Assembly (NCBI GenBank): GCA_017547065.1
Contig: JAFYRC010000021.1
Coordinates: forward strand, 1-22,953
Direction: 5' to 3'
Length of the DNA stretch: 22,953 nucleotides
Source of the DNA: Tidjanibacter sp.
GTDB lineage: Bacteria > Bacteroidota > Bacteroidia > Bacteroidales > Rikenellaceae
Made by a program: the position numbers and the translations under genes. Below the pieces are notes generated by a model that saw nothing but the letters and a program-made list of their open reading frames with translations, was not told the origin of the DNA and did no database searches. Shown in pieces: positions 15,463 to 22,774 of the stretch (position 1 is its first letter; every line of letters begins with the position of its first letter).

Positions 15463-16719
15463 TTACCTGATTTTCAGGGTCACGAGGGTGAGGGCTGCGA
15501 GGAGGATCTGCACAATCCAGAACCTTACAACGATTTTGTTCTCGTGCAGGCCACCCTTCTGGTAGTGGTGGTGCAGGGGTGCCATGCGCAATACGCGACG
15601 GCCCTCGCCATATTTCTTCTTGGTGTATTTGAAATAGCCAGTCTGGATCATGACGCTCACCACCTCCACGAGGTAGATGCCACACAGCAGGGGCAGCAGG
15701 AGCTCCTTGCGGATGGCCAGTGCAAACACGGCAACAATACCGCCGATGGCCAAGCTACCCGTGTCGCCCATGAACACCTGCGCGGGGTGGCAGTTGTACC
15801 ACAGGAAACCAATCAGTGCACCCACGAAGGCCGCACCGAATACCGTCAGCTCGCCACTACCGGGGATGTACATGATGTTCAGGTAGTCGGCATAGATAAC
15901 GTGGCCCGAGAGGTAGGCCAACACCGAGAGCACCACGGCAATCACGGCACTCACACCCGTGTTGAGTCCATCGAGGCCATCTGTGAGGTTGGCTCCGTTG
16001 CTCACGGCGGTGATTACGAATATGGCCACCAGCACATAGAGTACCCACGTGAGCACGTCGGCCCACTTACCCTCGGCGGGCACCAGCCAGTGGTAGTCGA
16101 ACTCGTTGTTCTTCACAAAGGGAATGGTTGTCTTTGTGGTCTTCTCGCCCACTATTTCGGTGGCAACAATGGTGGAGAGTACCTCGCCATTGGGAGCCTC
16201 GACGCTCTCCACAACCTCGATGGTTGCGGGGTCGTTCTTGTCGATAACGACCACCTGGGGGCTGAAACACATCACCGAGCCCACGATGAGGCCAAGTCCC
16301 ACCTGGCCGATAATCTTGAACTTACCTTTGAGTCCCTCCTTGTGCTTGCGGAAGACCTTGATGTAGTCGTCGGCGAAGCCGAGCAAGCCGAGCCATACGG
16401 TGCTGATGATCATGAGCCAGGTGTAGATGTTGCTCAGGTCGCCCAGCAGGAAGATGGGCACGAGGGTGGAGATGAGGATGATCACACCGCCCATTGTGGG
16501 TGTGCCCTTCTTCTCCATCTGACCGTCGAGTCCGAGGTTGCGGATATCCTCGCCGATTTGCTTGCGACGGAGCAGGCGGATGAGCCTGCCACCGAAAATC
16601 ATACCGATGAGCAACGCCAAGATGATTGCTCCCACCGAACGGAACGACAGATACTGCCACATACCCATGCCGGGTATGTCAAAGTTGTTTTCAAGATATT
16701 TTACTAACGAGTAAAGCAT
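15463..16719 (-). CDS. mraY: Phospho-N-acetylmuramoyl-pentapeptide transferase
   Basis: MraY moves phospho-MurNAc-pentapeptide onto undecaprenyl phosphate, making lipid I at the inner membrane. The 418-residue polytopic protein shows the catalytic motifs FADDYIK (D117, D118), NLTDGLDGL (244-252, D247, D250), GDTGS (D319) and [11 protein letters not shown] (H383-H385). Residues about 152-215 form a polar insertion between two membrane helices (QVVVIDKND to HWLVP), absent from the roughly 360-residue proteobacterial enzyme but, to my knowledge, usual in Bacteroidota. A 128-base AT-rich spacer precedes it after murE. Confidence 0.97.
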   Translation of the reverse strand: MLYSLVKYLENNFDIPGMGMWQYLSFRSVGAIILALLIGMIFGGRLIRLLRRKQIGEDIRNLGLDGQMEKKGTPTMGGVIILISTLVPIFLLGDLSNIYTWLMIISTVWLGLLGFADDYIKVFRKHKEGLKGKFKIIGQVGLGLIVGSVMCFSPQVVVIDKNDPATIEVVESVEAPNGEVLSTIVATEIVGEKTTKTTIPFVKNNEFDYHWLVPAEGKWADVLTWVLYVLVAIFVITAVSNGANLTDGLDGLNTGVSAVIAVVLSVLAYLSGHVIYADYLNIMYIPGSGELTVFGAAFVGALIGFLWYNCHPAQVFMGDTGSLAIGGIVAVFALAIRKELLLPLLCGIYLVEVVSVMIQTGYFKYTKKKYGEGRRVLRMAPLHHHYQKGGLHENKIVVRFWIVQILLAALTLVTLKIR

Positions 16720-16847
16720 TTTTAAATATAATTTATTTCGTTTCTTCCTTTATTAATATTATTTAATAATGCGTCTTGCAGATATTTAATTTATATTATT
16801 TTCTTTTGGCTTATTATTAAAATAACTTAAAATAGCTTTGTGGGTTA

Positions 16848-18305
16848 TTAAGAAATTGTATTAAAGTATGCCAAAACCTGCTCCTGATCCGAGAAGTGGG
16901 TCTTCTCGTGGCCGATGATTTGGTAGTCCTCGTGGCCCTTACCCGCAATGAGCACCACGTCGCCACTGCCTGCCATACGCAGGGCTGTGCGGATGGCCTG
17001 GGCTCGGTCGGTAATCAGAAGGTAGTTGTTCTTGCCAACCACGCCCTGCTCCATATCGGTCAGAATGGCCTCGGGACTCTCCGTGCGTGGGTTGTCGGAG
17101 GTGAAGATTGCCGTGTGGGACTTCTCCGCAGCAATGGTTGCCATCTCGGGGCGCTTGGTGCGATCCCTATCGCCACCGCAGCCGCACACTGTTATTATCT
17201 TACCTGCCACACCGAGGGCGGTGATGGTGTCGAGCACGTTGTCCAGCGCGTCGGGCGTGTGGGCATAGTCCACCACGGCTGTCACTCCACTGCGTGAGCG
17301 GAGCGTCTGGAAGCGACCGCACACACTCTCCAATGCGCTCAGGGCGGCCAGCACCTCCTCCTTACTGTTGCCGAGCAGGGTGGCGGCCATGTATACAGCC
17401 GTGAGGTTGTAGCCGTTGAAGCGACCCAGCAGGCGTGTCCACATCTGTTGTCCGTCGATCTCCACGAGCATACCTTCGAGGGTTGTTTCGAGAATCTTGC
17501 TATTTACTTCGCCCACACCGCGCAGTGAATAGGTGTGCTGGGCGGCGCGGCAGTTCTGCAACATGACCTTGCCGTTCCTGTCGTCGGCGTTCACCACAGC
17601 CCACGCATCCTTACCGAGGCCGTCGAAGAGTAGTTTCTTGGCCTTGATATACTCGGCGAAGGTGCCGTGGTAGTCGAGGTGGTCGTGGGTGAGGTTGCTG
17701 AACAGAGCACCCGTGAATTTGAGTCCCGCTGTGCGGTGCTGCACAAGGCTGTGGGACGATACCTCCATGAAGCAGTAGCCGCAACCCTCCTCCACCATGC
17801 GGGCCAGCAGGCGGTTGAGGTTGATGGCATCGGGGGTAGTGTGGGTGGATGGCTCCTCGTGGTTGCCAATTTTGTAGACCACCGTGGAGATGAGTCCGGC
17901 CTTGTAGCCGAGCTTCTGGGTGAGGTTGTAGAGTAGGGTGGCGGTGGTGGTTTTGCCATTTGTGCCTGTTACACCCACCAGGGCAAGTCGCTCCGAGGGG
18001 CGACCGTAGAAGTTGGAGGCGATGAGTCCAATCGCCCTGCTACTATCGTCCACAACGACGAACGTTGCGTTGCTACTCTCCCCCTTGACCTCCTCGGGGA
18101 TGTGGTTGCACACCACCACGGAGGCTCCCTGCGCCACGGCGCTACCGATAAAGCGGTGTCCATCGACAGCCGTGCCCTCAATGGCGGCGAAGAGCGTTCC
18201 CTTGGCCACGCTGCGCGAGTCCATTGTGAGTGCCACGACCTCCACGTCCTTGGGCCCCACAATGTCCCTCACATCAATCTCTTTCAGTGTATCGTTTAGT
18301 TTCAT
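16848..18305 (-). CDS. murE: UDP-MurNAc-L-Ala-D-Glu--meso-diaminopimelate ligase
   Basis: MurE adds the third peptide residue. The 485-residue protein has the ATP P-loop GTNGKTTT at 114-121, SSHSL at 183-187, HDHLDYHG at 207-214, the lysine-rich stretch YIKAKK at 219-224 holding the lysine that is carbamylated in this family, and DYAHTPD at 346-352. The motif DNPR at 404-407 indicates meso-diaminopimelate rather than lysine as substrate. I chose the ATG at 18305 (MKLNDTLKEIDV). The frame stays open upstream to a TTG at 18410, but that extension (LNSLNSLNSL, then AIGAIGAIGA) is a translation of tandem nonamers and is probably not protein. Confidence 0.96.
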   Translation of the reverse strand: MKLNDTLKEIDVRDIVGPKDVEVVALTMDSRSVAKGTLFAAIEGTAVDGHRFIGSAVAQGASVVVCNHIPEEVKGESSNATFVVVDDSSRAIGLIASNFYGRPSERLALVGVTGTNGKTTTATLLYNLTQKLGYKAGLISTVVYKIGNHEEPSTHTTPDAINLNRLLARMVEEGCGYCFMEVSSHSLVQHRTAGLKFTGALFSNLTHDHLDYHGTFAEYIKAKKLLFDGLGKDAWAVVNADDRNGKVMLQNCRAAQHTYSLRGVGEVNSKILETTLEGMLVEIDGQQMWTRLLGRFNGYNLTAVYMAATLLGNSKEEVLAALSALESVCGRFQTLRSRSGVTAVVDYAHTPDALDNVLDTITALGVAGKIITVCGCGGDRDRTKRPEMATIAAEKSHTAIFTSDNPRTESPEAILTDMEQGVVGKNNYLLITDRAQAIRTALRMAGSGDVVLIAGKGHEDYQIIGHEKTHFSDQEQVLAYFNTIS

Positions 18306-18321
18306 ATATTCTTTTTCTGCT

Positions 18322-18392
18322 CCTATCGCCCCTATCGCCCCTATCGCCCTTAAAGTCCTTAGGGAGTTTAGGGAATTTAGGGAGTTTAGGGG
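18322..18392. repeat. Two adjacent nonamer arrays between ftsI and murE
   Basis: Three exact units of CCTATCGCC (18322-18348) are followed after 12 bases by AGGGAGTTT-type units (18361-18387, one variant AGGGAATTT) and a partial AGGGG. The arrays fill most of the 101-base murE leader. Confidence 0.88.
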
Positions 18393-18396
18393 ATAA

Positions 18397-18424
18397 TTTT
18401 CAATTTTCAATTCTCAATTCTCAA
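18397..18424. repeat. Heptamer array covering the ftsI stop codon
   Basis: Four period-7 units: TTTTCAA twice and TTCTCAA twice. These are the same units in the same orientation as at 15415-15456. The ftsI stop codon at 18407-18409 and its last residues lie inside the array. Confidence 0.88.
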
Positions 18425-20533
18425 TTCAATCTCTATCACCGTTTCCTCTTCAATGGCGGTGTCGGGTGCGAGCGATTGTTTCACAACCTTGCCGCTACCG
18501 CTGAACTTTACCCTCAGGCCTGCGCTTTCGAGACAATAGAGGGCGTCCCTCAGGCCCATGCCCACCACGTTGGGCACTACACCCTCATAGGTGGTGGTGC
18601 CACGTGCGGAGGGTTTGGTGGTGAGGGTGTTGTTGTTAGTCTTGTGCTCGGCCTTGGTGGTCCACTGCGGGTCGTGGGTGTAGATGTATCCGGCGATGTC
18701 CTCAAATACGGGTAGTGACACGCCGGCACCCGTGTAGTACTTCACCTCGCCACTCTTACGCTCGGTTTTGATGGACACAATGCAGGTGTACTTGGGGTCG
18801 TCGGCGGGGAAGTATCCCACGAAGGTTGCCAGGTACTCCCTTGTGCCGTCTGCTGTGACGTAGGCGTTCTTGCCCCACTTTTCGCGTGGGAGGATTACCT
18901 GGGCCGTGCCGGTCTTACCTGCCACCTTGAAGGGCAACTTACTGAGGGCCTTACCGGTACCTCTCTCGTGGCTCACCACGGCCTCCATACACTCGCGCAG
19001 GTCGGCCAGCGCCGTGGGCGAGCATATCTGCTCGTTGACCACCTCGCAGCCATACTCTTCGACCACCTTGCCGTCGCTCATCACCTGTTTTACCAGCATG
19101 GGGCTGACGAGCTTACCATTGTTGGCTACGGCGTTGTAGAACATCAGTATCTGCAATGGGGTCATGTTGACCTCATAACCGTAGGCGGTCTGGGGTAGGG
19201 TGGTTTTCGACCAACCACCCTTGTTGTGGAACGTCGAGGGGTCTTTGATGTAGAATTTCAGACCTCGGATGTTCTGTATGTGCGACACCTTGTCGAGGCC
19301 GATGTCGCGAATGTAGTCAACCCACCTCTGGGGGTTATCCTCGTAGTTTTGGCACACCACCTTGGCGAAGCCCACGTTGGACGACTCGGCGAACATACCC
19401 TTCACGGTAGTCTTGCCGCTCTTGTTTTCGCCCACCACGTGGGTGTCGGTGATGGTTAGGCCGTTGATTACGGTCTTGCCCGTCTTGCCACAATCGACCC
19501 ACTTATCCTTCGACACACCCGCATCGTCCAGCAGGGCCATCAGCGATATGCCCTTGAAGGTGGAGCCGGGGGCGCCGTGCCAACGTATGGCATAGTTGAA
19601 GTCGTCGTTAATCTCGCCGTTCTTACGGTGGGTGAGGTTGGCCATAGCCCTAATCTCGCCCGTGGCGCACTCAACCACCACAGCCGTGCCACTCAGGGCG
19701 TTGTTCTCTATGAGTCGGTTACGCAGAGCACCCTCCACCACGTCTTGGAGATTGACGTCGATGGTGGTGTGAATGTCGCATCCATTGGTTGCGGGACGGT
19801 TGATTTTGTCCACAATGGGCACCGAGTTGCGGTTGCGGTTGTCGAGCTTCACATAGCGGTTTACGCCGTCGGTCGAGCGCAGCAGGCTGTCGTAGGCCTT
19901 CTCCACGCCTTGCGAAATGGTGTAGGCCGCCATCGAGCCATAGACCTTGTAGCGCATCCTCTCCTCCTCGGCAATCATACCCATCCTGCGCTCCATGAGG
20001 GGGAATGTACGTAGGCGGTCATACTCCCTCTGGTTGAGGTGGCGGGCCAGGAGTTTGTACCTCGCACCCGAGAAATACTCCTTGCCTTTGAGTTTGACCA
20101 GTGCGGTGTCCTTGCTCTCCACAGCCTTCTGGCGTGTTTCGCGCAACAGCTGTCGGTAGAAGCTCGACGGCTTGCCCAGCAGTCGGCTCAGCGAATCGGC
20201 CAGGGTGTTGACGCTTTGGCCAAAGAGCTCGTCGGTGAGAGGTTCGGCGGCCAGGTCGAGGCGTATGTTGTACGTACGGGAGTCGGTAGAGAGAATCTCG
20301 CCGTTGCGGTCGTAGATGTTACCACGGCTACCCTGCACCCTGCGGGTGGTATAGCAGAGATCCTCCGACTTGTTGCGCAGGGCCGTGCCGTTGGGGCCAA
20401 ACTGGGTGAGAACAATCTGCACCAATATGGTCAGGGCCACAAACGAGAATATGATGTAGAGCCACTTGGCCCTACGTTCGATACTCCGCTTGATAGCGTG
20501 TGGATTGGGGTTATTGGTGCTTTTTTGTTTCAT
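18407..20533 (-). CDS. ftsI: Division-specific penicillin-binding protein FtsI (PBP3 type) with PASTA domain
   Basis: FtsI is the septal peptidoglycan transpeptidase partnering FtsW. The 708-residue class B PBP has a short cytoplasmic tail, a transmembrane helix at about 24-43, a dimerisation domain starting near RVQGSRGNIYDRNGE, and a transpeptidase domain with SxxK at S324-K327 (PGSTFK), SxN at 384-386 (SSN) and KTG at 540-542 (KTGTAQ). A C-terminal PASTA domain (VPNVVGMGLRDALYCLESAG onward) covers about the last 60 residues. The final residues (ELRIEN) are encoded within a heptamer array. Its start overlaps the ftsL-like gene by 23 bases. Confidence 0.97.
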   Translation of the reverse strand: MKQKSTNNPNPHAIKRSIERRAKWLYIIFSFVALTILVQIVLTQFGPNGTALRNKSEDLCYTTRRVQGSRGNIYDRNGEILSTDSRTYNIRLDLAAEPLTDELFGQSVNTLADSLSRLLGKPSSFYRQLLRETRQKAVESKDTALVKLKGKEYFSGARYKLLARHLNQREYDRLRTFPLMERRMGMIAEEERMRYKVYGSMAAYTISQGVEKAYDSLLRSTDGVNRYVKLDNRNRNSVPIVDKINRPATNGCDIHTTIDVNLQDVVEGALRNRLIENNALSGTAVVVECATGEIRAMANLTHRKNGEINDDFNYAIRWHGAPGSTFKGISLMALLDDAGVSKDKWVDCGKTGKTVINGLTITDTHVVGENKSGKTTVKGMFAESSNVGFAKVVCQNYEDNPQRWVDYIRDIGLDKVSHIQNIRGLKFYIKDPSTFHNKGGWSKTTLPQTAYGYEVNMTPLQILMFYNAVANNGKLVSPMLVKQVMSDGKVVEEYGCEVVNEQICSPTALADLRECMEAVVSHERGTGKALSKLPFKVAGKTGTAQVILPREKWGKNAYVTADGTREYLATFVGYFPADDPKYTCIVSIKTERKSGEVKYYTGAGVSLPVFEDIAGYIYTHDPQWTTKAEHKTNNNTLTTKPSARGTTTYEGVVPNVVGMGLRDALYCLESAGLRVKFSGSGKVVKQSLAPDTAIEEETVIEIELRIEN

Positions 20534-20957
20534 CTTTACCTATCACCTGTGGTGGCGTGGGCCACTCTTGTATGTTGATACCTCGTTTCTTTATCTCGTT
20601 TGTGATGTTGCTGTGCCTCGAAGCGTTGATCTTCTCGGAGGAGTAGAGGAGCGACTTGGCTCGGGCCTTCTGCAACTCTATGCGACACTCAATCTGCTCC
20701 CTCTGCAAGCGGTGCCCGCTGAAAAGGTAGCCCATGTAGAGAATGATGAGCAGACACAGGTAGAGGATGAAGGTGTAGTGCTTCTTGGCGGGCGAGCTTA
20801 CCAATACATCGCCCGAGAGCACATCCTTCACGGCGCCCTTATGGCGTGGCTTGTCGGCCGCCATGGGTTTTACTGCTCCCGTGGGTTTCACATCCTTGGG
20901 CAGCGGAGCCGCCATCTCGGCACCCTTCTGTTTCTTATGTCGCTTGAAAAGTTTCAT
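20511..20957 (-). CDS. ftsL: FtsL-like bitopic division protein
   Basis: The 148-residue protein has a basic cytoplasmic tail (residues 1-60), one transmembrane helix at about 61-79 (YTFILYLCLLIILYMGYLF) and a periplasmic segment with helical, coiled-coil-like spacing (LQREQIECRIELQKARAKSLL). Size, topology and position between rsmH and ftsI match FtsL, which bridges FtsI/FtsW and FtsQ. Sequence identity in this family is always low, so the name rests on context and topology. The tail has KPTGAVKPM at 24-32 and KGAVK at 40-44, recalling the KPxGAHYA repeats of FtsW here. It overlaps ftsI by 23 bases. Confidence 0.85.
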   Translation of the reverse strand: MKLFKRHKKQKGAEMAAPLPKDVKPTGAVKPMAADKPRHKGAVKDVLSGDVLVSSPAKKHYTFILYLCLLIILYMGYLFSGHRLQREQIECRIELQKARAKSLLYSSEKINASRHSNITNEIKKRGINIQEWPTPPQVIGKDETKKHQ

Positions 20958-20968
20958 ACCTACTTATT

Positions 20969-21050
20969 GTCGACCGTCAACCGTCGACCGTCGACCGTCG
21001 ACCGTCAACCGTCAAAATATTTACTAATTACTAATTACTCTTTACTCTTT
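20969..21050. repeat. Long composite heptamer array covering the rsmH stop codon
   Basis: Six units GTCGACC/GTCAACC (20969-21010), then GTCAAAA leading into the 16-mer AAAATATTTACTAATT (21014-21029), ACTAATT twice (21023-21036) and ACTCTTT twice (21037-21050). The rsmH stop codon at 21042-21044 lies in the ACTCTTT units. This is the longest array in the window, filling the ftsL-rsmH spacer. Confidence 0.9.
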
Positions 21051-21971
21051 GGTGGCCTTTGCCGCAACTCGCAACTTGGCACTGCGGGAGCGGGGGTTGC
21101 GCTCCACCTCCTCGTCGGTGGGCACAATGGCCTTGCGGCTCACAGCCTCCCAGGGCGAGAAGATGTTGCCATAGAAGTCCTTCTCCACCTTGCCCTCAAA
21201 GTTGCCACACTTCACAAAGTTCTTCACGAGCCTATCCTCCAACGAGTGGTACGATATCACGGCCAGTCGTCCCTCGGGGCGCAACACTTTGAGGCTCTGT
21301 TCGAGGGCCATTTTTAGGGCCTCCATCTCGCCGTTCACCTCAATACGCAACGCTTGGAAGAGCTTGGTGAGGAACTTGGCGCCGTCCTTCTTGGGGGTGC
21401 AGGGAGCCACAGCCTCCACGAGGTCGCCTACGGTGGTGAGCTCCTTGTTGCTCCTCGCGCGCACTATGCAGGCAGCAATCTTGTAGGTGGTGTCCAGCTC
21501 GCCATACTCTTTGAGTAGCTTGGCCAGCGCCTCCTGCTCGTAGGTGTTCACGAGGGTCTGGGCCGTGAAGGCCGCTTTGCGGTTCATTCTCATGTCGAGC
21601 GGTGCACTCATGTCGGCCTTGAACGAAAAACCCCTCTCGGCGGTGTCGAAGTGGTGCGACGACACACCAAGGTCGGCCAGCACACCGTCCACCTCGCCGT
21701 CGCCCACACCGCGCAGGCGCAACTGACTGCGCATAAAGCGGAAGTTGCTCTCCACGAAATGGAGCCTGTTGTCGGCGGGAATGTTGGCCTGTGCATCGGC
21801 GTCCTGATCGAAGGAGAATAGGCGTCCCTTGGGGGAGAGCCTTTCGAGGATGAGGCGTGAGTGACCGCCACCGCCAAAGGTGAGGTCAACGTAGGTGCCG
21901 TCGGGGTTGATGTTGAGGCCGTCCATACACTCTTGTGCGAGGGCAGGAATGTGATATGGGTTATTGCTCAT
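21042..21971 (-). CDS. rsmH: 16S rRNA (cytosine(1402)-N(4))-methyltransferase
   Basis: RsmH (MraW) N4-methylates C1402 of 16S rRNA in the ribosomal P site. The 309-residue protein begins YHIPALAQECMDGL, has the SAM-binding motif YVDLTFGGGGHS (from about residue 27), the inserted substrate domain, and hallmark stretches ADLGVSSHHFD, ERGFSF, PLDMRM, and near the C-terminus ISYHSLEDRLVK and NPRSRSAKLR. Length is normal. It is the first gene of the minus-strand division run; mraZ, usually just upstream, is not present. Its last codons and stop fall in a heptamer array. Confidence 0.97.
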   Translation of the reverse strand: MSNNPYHIPALAQECMDGLNINPDGTYVDLTFGGGGHSRLILERLSPKGRLFSFDQDADAQANIPADNRLHFVESNFRFMRSQLRLRGVGDGEVDGVLADLGVSSHHFDTAERGFSFKADMSAPLDMRMNRKAAFTAQTLVNTYEQEALAKLLKEYGELDTTYKIAACIVRARSNKELTTVGDLVEAVAPCTPKKDGAKFLTKLFQALRIEVNGEMEALKMALEQSLKVLRPEGRLAVISYHSLEDRLVKNFVKCGNFEGKVEKDFYGNIFSPWEAVSRKAIVPTDEEVERNPRSRSAKLRVAAKATKE

Positions 21972-21982
21972 AGGGCGTTTTG

Positions 21983-22012
21983 TTACAAAGTATAAAATAC
22001 TTTGTAAAGGTA
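21983..22012 (-). promoter_or_regulatory. Candidate rsmH/division-operon promoter with overlapping perfect palindrome
   Basis: On the minus strand TACCTTTA (22005-22012) is one base off the -7 consensus TAnnTTTG, and TTGG lies 20 bases further upstream in the -33 position. Overlapping its downstream edge is a perfect 11-bp inverted repeat, TTACAAAGTAT and ATACTTTGTAA with a 3-base centre (21983-22007), ending 11 bases before the rsmH ATG. It could be an operator at the transcription start or a 5'-end mRNA hairpin. The rest of the 161-base spacer (21972-22132) shows no gene. Confidence 0.5.
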
Positions 22013-22132
22013 CAGCTTTTGTCGGGACTATTCCAACAAAAATTGCAAAAAGTTATCAACACAACGTGAGATTTCTCTCGGCGAGAGGTTTTACGCCCAC
22101 CGCACGGGGGCAACTCGCCAATAAGTGGAATT

Positions 22133-22609
22133 CTATTTTGTGCGCTCCACCAGAGCTACCGCATAGGCCGATACGCCCTCCCTGCGGCCCTCGAAACCGA
22201 GCTTCTCAGTGGTGGTGGCCTTCACCGAAACGCAGTCAACCTCAATGCCCATTACCTCGGCCAGACGTGTCCTCATGGTGTCGATGTGGGGGCGCAGCTT
22301 GGGAGCTTGAAGGGCGATGGTAATGTCCACATTACCAATCTGATATCCCTCCTCTGCGAGCCTGTCGACAACCCTCCTGAGGAGAATGGTGCTGTCGATA
22401 CCCTTGTAGGCCATGTCGGTGTCGGGGAAGAGTTTGCCTATGTCGCCCAGCGCCACGGCACCTAGCAGGGCGTCACACAAGGCATGGATGGCCACGTCGC
22501 CGTCCGAGTGGGCCACACAGCCCACCTCCGATGGAACCTTCACACCGCCCAGCACGAGGTCAAGTCCCTCTGCCAGAGCGTGTACGTCATATCCGAAGCC
22601 AATCCTCAT
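22133..22609 (-). CDS. ispF: 2-C-methyl-D-erythritol 2,4-cyclodiphosphate synthase
   Basis: IspF makes MEcPP in the non-mevalonate isoprenoid pathway, the source of the undecaprenyl carrier used by MraY and MurG. The 158-residue length is standard. Zinc ligands are D8 and H10 (GYDVHA) and H42 ([12 protein letters not shown]); HSDGDV at 34-39, the FPDTD motif and the C-terminal [13 protein letters not shown] with the catalytic-site Thr/Glu are all present. It is upstream of rsmH on the same strand but 161 bases away with a promoter candidate between, so it is probably a separate unit, divergent from the pepD-type gene. Confidence 0.97.
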   Translation of the reverse strand: MRIGFGYDVHALAEGLDLVLGGVKVPSEVGCVAHSDGDVAIHALCDALLGAVALGDIGKLFPDTDMAYKGIDSTILLRRVVDRLAEEGYQIGNVDITIALQAPKLRPHIDTMRTRLAEVMGIEVDCVSVKATTTEKLGFEGRREGVSAYAVALVERTK

Positions 22610-22643
22610 AGGTCTAAATTTTGCTATCCTGCGTTTTCGACCA

Positions 22644-22651
22644 CAAAATTA
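22644..22651 (-). promoter_or_regulatory. Candidate -7 element (TAATTTTG) for ispF
   Basis: Read on the minus strand, TAATTTTG matches TAnnTTTG exactly and lies 34 bases upstream of the ispF ATG. No good TTTG -33 element is seen at the expected distance, so the call is tentative. Confidence 0.4.
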
Positions 22652-22664
22652 CAAAACTTTTTCC

Positions 22665-22729
22665 TACCTTTACACTCCGAAGGCAATCTTTTTTGCACTT
22701 TCGGACCACTATTTTTTAGTGGCGACCGA
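22665..22729 (+). promoter_or_regulatory. Candidate pepD promoter and structured leader
   Basis: TACCTTTA at 22665-22672 is one base off the -7 consensus. Transcription from it would begin near 22676 with a hairpin, TCCGAA (22676-22681) pairing with TTCGGA (22700-22705) plus an inner GCAA/TTGC pair. A second hairpin follows, CCACTA (22706-22711) with TAGTGG (22717-22722), which can extend by pairing TCGG (22701-22704) with CCGA (22726-22729). The extended second hairpin competes with the first. About 45 AT-rich bases then lead to the ATG. Confidence 0.35.
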
Positions 22730-22774
22730 CAATAGAAATAATAGATATTAAAAATTTTTAATAATTCCAAAGCT

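Noticed and set aside
18306..18410. N-terminal extension of MurE from a TTG codon at 18410
   Set aside because: The extension is only a translation of tandem nonamers, and the ATG at 18305 gives the normal MurE N-terminus.
20969..21050. CRISPR-like array
   Set aside because: Units are 7 bases with no spacers, and no cas genes are present.
22080..22096. Short palindrome CTCTC-GGC-GAGAG after ispF as a terminator
   Set aside because: The stem is only 5 bp and no T-tract follows on the minus strand.
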